From an uncultured Prevotella sp. (GTDB taxonomy: Bacteria; Bacteroidota; Bacteroidia; Bacteroidales; Bacteroidaceae): a DNA stretch of 64,000 bases. The notes under the pieces were generated by a model that was given only the letters and a program-made list of their open reading frames with translations, was not told the origin of the DNA and ran no database searches. Below are positions 10,114-18,291 of the stretch, in pieces. The DNA lies in the NCBI GenBank assembly GCA_900553465.1, contig USDT01000009.1, forward strand, positions 1 through 64,000, given 5' to 3'. Within the stretch, counting starts at the first letter, position 1. Every line of letters starts with the position of its first letter. Made by a program: the position numbers and the translations under genes.

Positions 10114-10364
10114 CTGTTTGGTGTATTCCTTGAGTGCGGCCGTAGCCGTAGTGTGGTGTCTTTGTGCCGCCCTTTTGTGGTTCCGGTCAGCCTTTTGCTC
10201 CCGTTTCCGCCATACGCATCGTCCGTATGGATTTGTCGTCATTGCGCTGTTCTCTGTTCCGTCCGCTTTCTTTAGCAGTCACGTCCGCCGTGAGCGTGTT
10301 CTGCGCGGCAGTCCTTTGCCTGCATATTGTCACTTATGGCGGCGCGCTGTCATACTGTCCGAAA

Positions 10365-10790
10365 TGTACTCTATCGCACTCCATGTTGCATATTTATTCA
10401 TTTTTGACAGTAAAAAAATTTGACAAAATAAATTCTCAAAATAGAAAACGGAGGACGGAAAATTTCGTGTCGTATCGCGCAAAACGGGCTTTTCCGCAAC
10501 CGTCGAGTCTGTCCAGAATCAGAGGGAAATTCCGGCGCCCTCGTCATAAAGCCTGTTTTGGCCTGCGATATGCACCATATCAGAGCCTGGTTTGCACTAT
10601 ATCAGGGCCTGATAAAGCCTATATCGTGCCCTGAAACGGGCTTAATCACAAGCCCGGGAGCTTGCCTTTGGATTGTCAAAATGCGTAAGCCGCTGTATGA
10701 CAGGCAGATAACAAACCCTCTCAAAACTCGCGAATTTGCGACCGAAGGAGCGGTCGGACGAAAAAACGCGCGTATTTTCGAGTTACGCTG
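10365..10790. repeat. Diverged composite intergenic repeat element, copy I
   Basis: The 896-base gap between two converging genes holds a copy of the dispersed element described at 56869 and 62237. An upstream block with TTTTTGACAG and TTTGACAAAAT ends at about 10427. A 22-bp-period array follows at 10544-10648, and then CGCGAATTTGC at 10729-10739 inside a GC-rich stretch (ACCGAAGGAGCGGTCGG). The spacing from upstream block to array, about 117 bp, nearly equals the 119 bp of the other two copies. The right palindrome arm seems inverted or lost (GCGCGTATTTTCG at about 10769). The remaining sequence, 10114-10364, shows no gene or structure I can name. Confidence 0.65.
10544..10648. repeat. 22-bp-period dyad array I (5 units)
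   Basis: Five 17-bp dyad cores start at 10544, 10566, 10588, 10610 and 10632, exactly 22 bp apart. The clearest are CGATATGCACCATATCA and TGAAACGGGCTTAATCA. The period is not a multiple of three and the region lies between converging genes, so it is non-coding. Confidence 0.85.
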
Positions 10791-10871
10791 TATATTTATT
10801 CATTTTGTCTTCCCGGCTTTTGCATATTTATACATTTCCAGTTCCGCTATAAAACGGGTGACTCGAAGGAC

Positions 10872-10908
10872 AAAAAGAAAGCCCCTCCACGGTGGCGGAG
10901 AGGCTTTC
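10872..10908 (-). terminator. Terminator of the leftward surface-protein gene
   Basis: Inverted arms at 10877-10888 and 10897-10908 (GAAAGCC...GGCTTTC) form a 12-bp stem with one wobble; on the minus strand a run of five T follows at 10876-10872. Confidence 0.8.
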
Positions 10909-10939
10909 CATATATGTTCTGAAAACTGTTGCAGAATGT

Positions 10940-12133
10940 TTATTTTACCACAATCTTCTTGCCGTTCACGATGTAAACGCCTCTGTTCACGTTGTTCACC
11001 ATGTGCTGGCCTTCGCTGCAGAACGCATTGAATATCTGTACGCCGTCTATGCTGCATACGCTTACCTGCTGCGCCTTGTCCACAGTCAGGACGATTGTTC
11101 CGTTCTGACCTGTTGCGCTGAGGCCTTCGGCGTTCTCCATGTTCTCTATATTGTCGGTGATAGGCCATCCGTCTTCGAGGCGGAATGGTACTCCGTTCAG
11201 CACTGCGTCGCCCGATGCCGGCAGATACAGATAGTACATGTTGTCGGATGGGTGTGCGCCGTTGGGTTTGCCGTATTCCTTGCCGCCGATTGTCAGCGAC
11301 TCAAACCATGTGTTGTCTATATTGTAGAGTGTGAGTTCTGTTCCGTCGTTGTTCACCGGAATGAGTTCCTGACCTTCTAGACCACCGCCGAATGCGTAGA
11401 GACCGGTTGTCTTCACCGAGCCACCGTTTATCACAGGTGTCATGCCCGCTTCGGTTTCGTGTCCGCTGCCGATTGCTGCCGACTGGTCGCCGCCTATTGC
11501 ACTGATAGTTCCTCCGTTGATGATTACCTTGCCAGCTTTCACTCCCCAGCTGCCGCCGATGCCGGCACCGTGAGTACCTCCAAGGGCTATGATGTTGCCT
11601 CCGTTGATGGTGAGTGTCTGGTCGTCTACGCATGTTATGGCAGCCCAAGCCCAGTCGCCTTCGGCATAAAGACTGCCTTCACCGTTTATTGTGACAGAAC
11701 TGTTTCCATCCAGGTTTATTGCGGAACGGTCTCCTCCGGCATATAGACTGCTTGAGCCTTCCAGATAGAAGTTTACGGAAGAATAGCTCACATAAATGGC
11801 AGAATAAGCATTTTCATCCTCGCGTGTGGAGCTGAGGTCAATGGAGGCGTCCTTGAGTGTTATGTTCAGATTGTTGGCATCGTAGATGTTGAGCATGTTT
11901 TCGGTTGTCGTTCCGGTGATAACATAATCGAAAATACCTTCAACAAACTCGTTGTTATATTCATATCCGTTGCTTCGTATGTTGACGGTTGATACTGTAA
12001 GGTCCAGTTCTTTCTTTTCAAGTTCCGAACCGGGAGTGTCTTGTGCCATAGACTGTACAGGACAGGCAATGCATGCAATCATGAATACGAACGGATTTAA
12101 TCCCTTCAGTTTCGAGTAAAAATAATGTTTCAT
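10940..12133 (-). CDS. Secreted beta-helix-type surface protein with T9SS-like tail (Cthe_2159-like)
   Basis: A 397-residue exported protein: signal peptide MKHYFYSKLKGLNPFVFMIACIA up to 'SMAQ'. The body has the short Gly-rich strand repeats of a right-handed beta helix: 'LEGSSSLYAGGDRSAINLDG', 'TLTINGGNIIALGGTHGAGI', 'KVIINGGTISAIGGDQSAAIG'. This pattern is typical of the carbohydrate-binding Cthe_2159/DUF4353-like proteins, whose members bind polysaccharides. The end ('VSVCSIDGVQIFNAF', 'NRGVYIVNGKKIVVK') is a T9SS-like sorting domain. It is a shortened paralogue of the gene at 12326-14935: the last about 120 codons are nearly identical in DNA. Each of the two genes has its own terminator, so they may be transcribed separately. 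Confidence 0.78.
   Translation of the reverse strand: MKHYFYSKLKGLNPFVFMIACIACPVQSMAQDTPGSELEKKELDLTVSTVNIRSNGYEYNNEFVEGIFDYVITGTTTENMLNIYDANNLNITLKDASIDLSSTREDENAYSAIYVSYSSVNFYLEGSSSLYAGGDRSAINLDGNSSVTINGEGSLYAEGDWAWAAITCVDDQTLTINGGNIIALGGTHGAGIGGSWGVKAGKVIINGGTISAIGGDQSAAIGSGHETEAGMTPVINGGSVKTTGLYAFGGGLEGQELIPVNNDGTELTLYNIDNTWFESLTIGGKEYGKPNGAHPSDNMYYLYLPASGDAVLNGVPFRLEDGWPITDNIENMENAEGLSATGQNGTIVLTVDKAQQVSVCSIDGVQIFNAFCSEGQHMVNNVNRGVYIVNGKKIVVK
10951..11320 (-). repeat. Duplicated 3' gene segment, copy 1
   Basis: About 370 bp encoding the C-terminal end of this gene matches 12337-12706 colinearly (constant offset 1386) with roughly 94-95 % identity by eye. Divergence rises sharply upstream, which suggests recent duplication or ongoing gene conversion. 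Confidence 0.85.
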
Positions 12134-12279
12134 AGTTTTTTGTTAGAAAGTTATTAGTAATAAATTAGATAAAAAATATCATTGTTCTGATTGGATGTTT
12201 GAGAGACATTATGCAAATGTTGTAATCTTCCGGTAAGCCGGAACATATTGCCAGACATGTCCTCATCGGTTTGTTGAAA

Positions 12280-12312
12280 GGAAAGCTTATACAGTATGGT
12301 ATAAGCCTTCCT
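12280..12312 (-). terminator. Terminator of the transglutaminase-like gene
   Basis: A 13-bp stem (GGAAAGCTTATAC at 12280-12292 with GTATAAGCCTTCC at 12299-12311, one wobble) lies just past the leftward gene end at 12326. T-rich sequence flanks it on both strands. Confidence 0.8.
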
Positions 12313-12325
12313 TTTATATTATGAT

Positions 12326-14935
12326 TTATCTTACAACGATCTTCTTGCCGTTCACGATGTAAACGCCCTTGTTTACGTTGTTCACCATGTGCTGGCCTTC
12401 GCTGCAGAACGCATTGAATATCTGTACGCCGTCTATGCTGCATACGCTTACCTGCTGTGCCTTGTTCACTGTCAGGACGATTGTTCCGTTCTGACCTGTT
12501 GCGTAGAGGCCATCGGCGTTCTCCATGTTCTCTATGTTGTCGGTGATAGGCCATCCGTCTTCGAGGCGGAACGGTACTCCGTTCAGTACTGCGTCGCCCG
12601 ATGCCGGCAGATAGAGATAGTACATGTTGTCGGATGGATGTGCACCGTTGGGTTTGCCGTATTCCTTGCCTTTGACTGTCAGCGACTCAAACCATGTGTT
12701 GTCAATCTTTTGTAGTGTCAGACGTGTACCGTCACTGTTCAGCGGTGTGAGTTCCTGACCATCCCAGCCTCCGCCGAATGCGTAGAGACCGGTTGATTTC
12801 ACAGAACCACCGTTTATTATAGGAGTCTTGCCTGCATCGGTTTCGTGTCCGCTGCCAATACCTGCCGAACTGTATCCGCCGAGAGCTGTCACTGTTCCTC
12901 CGTTGATGATGATGTTTCCGCCAATACGGCCCCAGCTTCCGCCAATGCCGGCTCCGTGGTCGCCGCCTTCGGCCGTGATGTTACCGCCGTTGATGGTGAG
13001 TGTCTGTTCGTCCACGCATGTTATGGCCGCCCAAGCCCAGTCTCCGTTGGCATACAGACTGCCTTCGCCGTTTATTGTTGCCGCGCAGTCACCTTCCATG
13101 TAGATGGCCGAACGGTCGTTGCCGGCATACAGTTTGTTGTCGCCTTCGAGTATGAGGTTCACAGAAGCGTCACTTACGAAGATGGCAGAGTGAGTCTCGT
13201 CCGTGCCTCTTTCGCCTCTCAGATCGATGTTTACATCTCTGAGTGTCACGTTAGTGTTGTTTGTATTGTAGAAGTTGAGCAGATTCTTGGTTGTCGAACC
13301 GGTTATGATGTAATCGTAATCGCCATCTACAAATTCTCCGTTGTATTCATAACCGTTGGGGTGGATGTTGACTGTTGATATGGAAAGGTCAAGTTCTATC
13401 TTTTCGATATCTGCCACAGTGACATTTTTCGATACGGAGGTCTCGCCGTATTTGTTTTTTATGTGTGCCACGATGGTGTATTCGCCCTTTTCCTGCGGCT
13501 CGTAATAAGATATTTCGAACGGCGCACCGGTTATGGTTGTTATGGTGTTGCCGTCTTTCTGTATGTCGTATGTTATGGTGCACGCATAGCCCATGTTGTA
13601 ATCTTTCACCTTTGTGTTGAACGGTGCACCGGCTGCCATATATATGTTTTTGCCCAGTGCCACTTTTTCCGGAACTGTGAGGTATGCGTTTGAAGGCACC
13701 TGTCCGGTGAGATAGTCGAGTGGTGGCAGGTCGTCTATTTTCAGAAGTTTTCCGAGCGGTTCGGTTGTGTTCGGGTTGTAGCGCCATGTGTTGCCGTTGC
13801 GCTTTGTGTAGAACCGGCCGTCAGGAGCATACCAGAATTCGCCCGGTTTGTCCGGTCCGAACTCATAGCCGGAGCGGTATTCGGCTGAGGTGCATGCCGG
13901 GAACTTGACTCCGCTGCAGCTCCATGTTATTTCCTGATGTTGTGATGTGTGTGAGTCGATAAACTCGTTGTCGGTACACATGAAGTTGCCGAAGCCGGCG
14001 TGTCCGTCTCCTGCGTCCTGCGCATCCCAGGTAATGTCGGTCTGTCCCCATATGCCGTCTATCTCGATGACGTTCCATGAATGGCCTATGTCGCCCGATC
14101 CGCCCTTGATGCAGTTGAGTCCTGCCTCCTCGCAGAAAGCTGCAAAAGCTTTTGCAATGCCGTCACATACGGTCTCACGCTCAACAAATCCGTAGATGTC
14201 GTAACAATGTGGACCGAAATAGTATTCGGTGTTGCTGTATGTTCCGAAGTAGCTGTATATTATGACAGCCTTCTGCAGGTCGGTAGCATCTTCCGGTAAG
14301 AGGGCTGCAAGAGTGTTGTCGATGTAATCCCACATCTGTTTGTTTTGTTCTTCGGATATGCCGTAGTGCAGCTCGCACTTGGTGAGTATGGTGCCGTTGT
14401 CGCTTACAGACACCCAACCGTTCTCCGACCAGATGTTTTCCACGAAATATGATGTCTCGCTTATAGGTACGTTGAATGACGAGATGTCGATGATTCGCGG
14501 ATAATGGCGTATCTGGCTTCTTACGTAGTAGGCAGCGTCAAGGGCTTTGTAGGCGCTGGCGGCGGTAAATGTGATTTTGTCGCTCACAACTTTGTTTTTG
14601 CCATCCCATGCTTCGATGCATGCTTCGTAGTTGCCACCGTAGAGCAGCGTGCGTGTGTATGTGGATGCTTCGCCGATCAGTGCTGTGCGGCTTATCAGCC
14701 GGCCGTCAAGATAGAGACAGAGCGTACGGCTGGTAGAACCGGTGGCGTCGTATGTGAATTTCGCCTGGTCGATGTAGTAGTAACCGTCCCATTTTGCGTC
14801 ACGGCTGAAGTTTGTCTTGTTGATTTTCAGAGTAGGTTTGTTCAGGGCCATGGACTGAACTGAGTATGCCATACACGTCAGTACTAGCAATAAAGGCATC
14901 AGTTTTTTTACTTTCAGGTAAAAGTGATTTTTCAT
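12326..14935 (-). CDS. Secreted transglutaminase-like / beta-helix fusion protein, T9SS-like tail
   Basis: An 869-residue exported protein (signal peptide ending near 'YSVQSMA'). Residues about 100-330 hold a transglutaminase-like cysteine fold: Cys in 'ETVCDGIAKAFAAFCEEAGL', His in 'GDIGHSWNVIEIDG' and Asp in 'QTDITWDAQDAG', the Cys-His-Asp order of the family. An Ig-like linker follows ('TVPEKVALGKNIYMAAGAPF'). Residues about 560-790 form the same beta-helix repeats as the neighbouring 10940-12133 protein ('TLTINGGNITAEGGDHGAGI'), ending in the same T9SS-like tail. Enzymes of this fold may cross-link, deamidate or cleave proteins; the substrate is unknown. The architecture suggests a surface enzyme tethered by a glycan-binding domain. 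Confidence 0.83.
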   Translation of the reverse strand: MKNHFYLKVKKLMPLLLVLTCMAYSVQSMALNKPTLKINKTNFSRDAKWDGYYYIDQAKFTYDATGSTSRTLCLYLDGRLISRTALIGEASTYTRTLLYGGNYEACIEAWDGKNKVVSDKITFTAASAYKALDAAYYVRSQIRHYPRIIDISSFNVPISETSYFVENIWSENGWVSVSDNGTILTKCELHYGISEEQNKQMWDYIDNTLAALLPEDATDLQKAVIIYSYFGTYSNTEYYFGPHCYDIYGFVERETVCDGIAKAFAAFCEEAGLNCIKGGSGDIGHSWNVIEIDGIWGQTDITWDAQDAGDGHAGFGNFMCTDNEFIDSHTSQHQEITWSCSGVKFPACTSAEYRSGYEFGPDKPGEFWYAPDGRFYTKRNGNTWRYNPNTTEPLGKLLKIDDLPPLDYLTGQVPSNAYLTVPEKVALGKNIYMAAGAPFNTKVKDYNMGYACTITYDIQKDGNTITTITGAPFEISYYEPQEKGEYTIVAHIKNKYGETSVSKNVTVADIEKIELDLSISTVNIHPNGYEYNGEFVDGDYDYIITGSTTKNLLNFYNTNNTNVTLRDVNIDLRGERGTDETHSAIFVSDASVNLILEGDNKLYAGNDRSAIYMEGDCAATINGEGSLYANGDWAWAAITCVDEQTLTINGGNITAEGGDHGAGIGGSWGRIGGNIIINGGTVTALGGYSSAGIGSGHETDAGKTPIINGGSVKSTGLYAFGGGWDGQELTPLNSDGTRLTLQKIDNTWFESLTVKGKEYGKPNGAHPSDNMYYLYLPASGDAVLNGVPFRLEDGWPITDNIENMENADGLYATGQNGTIVLTVNKAQQVSVCSIDGVQIFNAFCSEGQHMVNNVNKGVYIVNGKKIVVR
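12337..12706 (-). repeat. Duplicated 3' gene segment, copy 2
   Basis: Partner of 10951-11320; encodes the shared 'GKEYGKPNGAHPSDNMYYLY' to C-terminus region. Differences are scattered single bases, mostly silent. Confidence 0.85.
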
Positions 14936-15451
14936 AATGGTTTAAGTAAATTATTATTTTGTTTATGGTAAAGATGTTTAGCAAAGTTGTATACAGACGG
15001 AATGGTTTCAGAAACCTTGAGTTTTCATATTTACGAATAAAAAAAGATTCCGGACCTTCCTTCCGTTTATACGATCAGGCATATGTGTTGTTCATAGGTA
15101 TTATGACCGATGCAAATATATGAAAAATATGTAACATGCAGAAATATAGATAGTTATATTTTTGATGAAGATATATTTTTGTTTGCCGGTCATTTGACTT
15201 TGGCCATCTTTTCTATGCATAAGAGCAATTTGTCGGGCATTGATTCGGTAGTGTGGACATTGTGTCTGTTTATGTTTCGGTCATGTCTGGTTTTCGGGAT
15301 AACCATGTCTGTCAGCCACAGGTCTGTTGTTCATCATGCGGGGAGTGTTTGTCATGCTTTTTCTGTGAGGAGCTTTTTATTCCGCACTAAAATAATTCCT
15401 GTCAGAACAAAAAGCTCCTTTTATGTGTCATATTGATGTTCAGGTTTATGT
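14936..15451. other. Gene-free spacer with a hairpin and one candidate promoter
   Basis: No gene is supported here. CAAATATA at 15113-15120 reads TATATTTG on the minus strand, a candidate -7 element for the 12326-14935 gene that would give a leader of about 170 nt; no clear -33 element is seen. Arms AGGAGCTTTTT (15368-15378) and AAAAAGCTCCT (15409-15419) form an 11-bp stem with a 30-nt loop, a likely terminator for the leftward lipoprotein gene ending at 15452. Confidence 0.45.
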
Positions 15452-16081
15452 TCAGAATTCTGTCACCTTGTCAACCTTCAGTATGCGGCAGGCCTCGCCA
15501 TCGATGAGTTTATACTGTATCTGGCGAGTTCCGCCTGTCGGCTGTCCGTTTGTGTCACCGTCTTTGTATATCGGGAAGCGGCGACAGAATGTTGATTCGA
15601 CAATGGCCATCTCGTCATGTCCCATGTAGCCTTTGCTCAGTTCGGGTGTGTCCTTGAGGTCGGGCAGTGCCACCTGACTCATCGATTTGCCATTGTTGAC
15701 AGAGTAGCCGATGAGTTGTCCGTAGCTTCCGCTTCCGTCGGATGTTAGACTTATGAACACTTCTGGATAACTGTCGTTGTTCAGATCGCCTATCTCGGCT
15801 TTTGTCACAGTGTATCCGGTTATGTCGTGAGTCACGGACTCATTTCTCACGGTGAGTCCTGACGGTTGTATTTTCAGGGTTTTCCCGTCAAGGCTGACGT
15901 GGAATGTGACTTTGCTTCCAGGGTAGGTGAGCGTAGTGTCGGCAAATGTTGCTTTTGACATCACGGAGTCTACTGCCACCGTGGTGCTTTGCGCTTTCTG
16001 TCCGTTTTCCTTTTTTTGTGATGTACATGCCATCATTAATGATAAGGATAACGGCAATAGGAACATTTTATTCATAAACAT
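15452..16081 (-). CDS. Small lipoprotein resembling PliI-type lysozyme inhibitors
   Basis: A 209-residue product with a lipoprotein-type signal (MFMNKMFLLPLSLSLMMAC, Cys19 as likely lipidation site; Met3 at 16075 is an alternative start). After a linker rich in Lys, Gln and Thr, the core contains 'VTKAEIGDLNNDSYPEVFIS' followed by 'SDGSGSYGQLIGYSVNN'. This 'DxNxDxxPE...GSGSYG' pattern recalls the PliI family of periplasmic inhibitors of I-type lysozyme and FG-GAP-like calcium loops. Role as a lysozyme inhibitor is therefore a family-based guess. It stands alone, with a hairpin downstream. A candidate -7 element on the minus strand (CAAAGATA at 16221-16228) would leave a leader of about 130 nt. 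Confidence 0.6.
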   Translation of the reverse strand: MFMNKMFLLPLSLSLMMACTSQKKENGQKAQSTTVAVDSVMSKATFADTTLTYPGSKVTFHVSLDGKTLKIQPSGLTVRNESVTHDITGYTVTKAEIGDLNNDSYPEVFISLTSDGSGSYGQLIGYSVNNGKSMSQVALPDLKDTPELSKGYMGHDEMAIVESTFCRRFPIYKDGDTNGQPTGGTRQIQYKLIDGEACRILKVDKVTEF

Positions 16082-16374
16082 CGGTTTTTAATTTATTGAT
16101 ACTTTGATTGATAGTAGTTTCAATTTGAGGACGTGGCAAACGTGTAGCAGTAAAGCGTTTTGCCGTCAGTAGATTGCTGGTTGGCGTTCTCTCATGTAGT
16201 GTATAAAAAATACTCCCGGACAAAGATAAGAATCTTATATGGTTTTAACGATATAAGTAATTGTTTTTTTGCATTTTCTATATTTTTTATTTATACAAAC
16301 GCCATTTCTGTATGTCATCCTGTGATGATATGTCTGCGGTTAAGACAGGCCATCCGTTATGCAGGTGTATGCTG

Positions 16375-17088
16375 TCAGTGGTTTTCGGAGATAATGTGTT
16401 CCTGCAGTTTCTTGATAACTGCTTGTGCATGTTGTGCGCCAATGGGAAGGTCTGTATCTTTATTTTTTAGAGTAATGCGTGTTTTGCTGAACGATGCGAC
16501 AGCCGCTATCGGTATGATGTATGACCGATGGATGCGTATGAAGTCTTCGGAAGGAAGCATGTCGGTTATGGATTTCAGATTTGTGCGTGTGAAGACGTGC
16601 CCTCCGGACACGCGCATTATTTTAACATAGTTGCCCAGTGCTTCTATGTAAAGTATGTCGGATAACGGTATGCTCACGTTTGTATATTCCTGCTTGACTA
16701 TCAGGTTGGCGGCTTTCACAGACTTGTGTGTCCCGATGCGTCGCATTGCTTTCTCAACGGCAGTCTCGAAACGCTCGTATGAGAACGGTTTGTGCAGAAA
16801 GTCCACTGCGTCGAGATTGAAGCCATCGAGTGCGTACTGGGCATAGGCGGTGGTGAAGATGAAGCAGCACTCGTGCGGCAACATGTTGGCAATTTCTATT
16901 CCGCTGATGCTGTTCATGTGTATGTCGAGAAAAACAATATCAGGCTTTGTACGCCTTATCTCCTCCAGGCCAGTGCGTGGTTCGCTGAAGGTGGTCAGAT
17001 GCAGGCCACCTTTGCGCATACAGAACTTTTCGATGACAATCAGTGCCATCGGTTCATCATCTATAGCTATACAGTTGATGGTCTTCAT
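16375..17088 (-). CDS. LytTR-family response regulator (partner of the first RND pump)
   Basis: A 237-residue regulator: receiver domain (acidic pair Asp10-Asp11, phospho-acceptor Asp55 in 'IVFLDIHMNS', Lys in 'FLHKPFSYERF') followed by a LytTR DNA-binding domain ('DILYIEALGNYVKIM', 'FIRIHRSYIIPI'). The start overlaps the kinase stop by 4 nt (ATGA), so the two are translationally coupled. LytTR proteins bind paired direct repeats about 21-22 bp apart; such a pair lies in the divergent promoter region at 18162-18190, upstream of the RND operon at 18292. It is therefore inferred to control that pump. Confidence 0.93.
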   Translation of the reverse strand: MKTINCIAIDDEPMALIVIEKFCMRKGGLHLTTFSEPRTGLEEIRRTKPDIVFLDIHMNSISGIEIANMLPHECCFIFTTAYAQYALDGFNLDAVDFLHKPFSYERFETAVEKAMRRIGTHKSVKAANLIVKQEYTNVSIPLSDILYIEALGNYVKIMRVSGGHVFTRTNLKSITDMLPSEDFIRIHRSYIIPIAAVASFSKTRITLKNKDTDLPIGAQHAQAVIKKLQEHIISENH

Positions 17089-18089
17089 CTTAATTTTATT
17101 GTGAGTGAAGTTTTGTATTTTCCTTGATGTTCGCCGGTGTGCAGTTCGAAGTGGTGCGGATAGAGCAGTTCGAGACGTTTTCTGCAGTTGGCTATTCCTA
17201 TGCCGTGACTGTTGTTTTCGGCAGTGCGCATGATGTCGTTCTCTGTTTCGAAGTACAGTACGTTGTCTCGTGTCTTTATGTTTATGTTTATGGTGCAGTC
17301 TATGTCGGACGAAGTGCCGTATTTGAATGCATTTTCGACAAAAGTAATAAGTATCATCGGTGGCACGGGCGTCTGGTCATTATCTGTGTCGATTTTGAGT
17401 TCTACGTGCGTATGATGGTTCAAACGCAGTTTCTGAAGGTCGGTGTACTGGCTGATATATTCTATTTCCTTTCCTATCGGAATTGTGTCCATGTGTGTCT
17501 GTGCACACATGTATCTTAGTATGCTCGAGAATTTGACAAAGGCGGATTCGGTCTTGTCGGAACGTGACAGGACGAGAGCGTAAAGGGTGTTCAGTGTGTT
17601 GAAGAGGAAGTGAGGGTTTATCTGTGCTTTGTAAAGTGCCAGTTCGGCCTTGTTTTTTTCTGCGGCAATCTCCTGTTTGGAAATAATCTGTCTGAACAAT
17701 TCGAAAATAAGTTCTATGGCAAGTGAGAATCCTGTCACGATAAGGAAGAAAAACCAGATGGTCTGTGTGCGTAAGTGGAGTCTTGCTTCTATTGGACGTG
17801 TTTTGTTTGCAAGTTGTTCTGCCGGGAGTGGAAAGTGGGTGAGTAACACTGTGATGCCGGCCAGAACTGTCAGAAGTATGGCTATATGTATGTATTTCTT
17901 CTGCATGAAAAGTTTAGGCAGGCATGCCTTGCGGTAGACAAAATACAGCATGTATATATATGCTATGAGCGTGATGAGAAAGGCTGTGTTGTCTTTCATC
18001 CAACGGTCTACCGGAAGCATCATGATGGCCAGTGGCATAATTACCAGACAGAACAGCATGTCGATGTATAAGGATATGTGGTGTTTCAT
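17085..18089 (-). CDS. LytS-type membrane sensor histidine kinase
   Basis: A 334-residue kinase with four predicted transmembrane helices in residues 1-135 and a His_kinase (PF06580-type) domain: the phospho-acceptor histidine lies in 'AQINPHFLFNTLNTLYAL' and the ATP-binding N-box in 'LITFVENAFKYG', with a glycine box 'SHGIGIANCRKRLELLY'. There is no separate periplasmic sensor domain, so the signal is likely sensed in or at the membrane. It is first in a two-gene operon with the LytTR regulator and is transcribed away from the RND efflux genes from a good minus-strand promoter (18113-18145). Confidence 0.92.
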   Translation of the reverse strand: MKHHISLYIDMLFCLVIMPLAIMMLPVDRWMKDNTAFLITLIAYIYMLYFVYRKACLPKLFMQKKYIHIAILLTVLAGITVLLTHFPLPAEQLANKTRPIEARLHLRTQTIWFFFLIVTGFSLAIELIFELFRQIISKQEIAAEKNKAELALYKAQINPHFLFNTLNTLYALVLSRSDKTESAFVKFSSILRYMCAQTHMDTIPIGKEIEYISQYTDLQKLRLNHHTHVELKIDTDNDQTPVPPMILITFVENAFKYGTSSDIDCTININIKTRDNVLYFETENDIMRTAENNSHGIGIANCRKRLELLYPHHFELHTGEHQGKYKTSLTIKLR

Positions 18090-18112
18090 GTTTTTATGTT
18101 TTTTCCTGAAAG

Positions 18113-18145
18113 CAAAGATACGATATTTTGATGAACGAAAACAAA
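18113..18145 (-). promoter_or_regulatory. Promoter of the kinase-regulator operon
   Basis: On the minus strand: TTTG (18145-18142), 21-bp spacer, TATCTTTG (18120-18113). This fits the Bacteroidota TTTG-N19-23-TAnnTTTG promoter. Transcription would start about 17 nt upstream of the kinase ATG. Confidence 0.75.
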
Positions 18146-18159
18146 AAAATCAAGACTGT

Positions 18160-18193
18160 TCGTCACCACTTATGAGCCGTTGGTCACCACATA
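18160..18193 (+). promoter_or_regulatory. Probable LytTR operator: 21-bp-spaced direct repeat
   Basis: GTCACCAC occurs at 18162-18169 and 18183-18190, exactly 21 bp apart (two helical turns), between the divergent kinase and RND genes. On the minus strand the copies read TAAGTGGTG and TATGTGGTG, matching 7 and 6 of 9 positions of the known LytTR half-site pattern. A 9-bp perfect inverted repeat (CATACTGTG 18190-18198, CACAGTATG 18230-18238) lies just downstream over the presumed promoter. Confidence 0.6.
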
Positions 18194-18291
18194 CTGTGGG
18201 TTTTGACTCAATGTACATAATTTTACAATCACAGTATGGTTGCATACGGAATGAAAACAGAAAATATATAACAAATATTTAATAGAGAGAT

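Noticed and set aside
10118..11031. Open reading frames through the 10 kb repeat region (10118-10423, 10164-10634, 10558-11031)
   Set aside because: They run through the 22-bp arrays, whose period is not a multiple of three, are not shared between element copies and lack any family motif.
1..16081. Polysaccharide utilisation locus
   Set aside because: No SusC/TonB-dependent receptor, SusD-like protein, glycoside hydrolase or hybrid two-component regulator was found near the surface-protein genes.
18201..18225. Consensus promoter for RND pump 1 (TTTTG with TAATTTTA)
   Set aside because: The spacer is only 12 bp and the last G of TAnnTTTG is missing, so it is not counted as a promoter.
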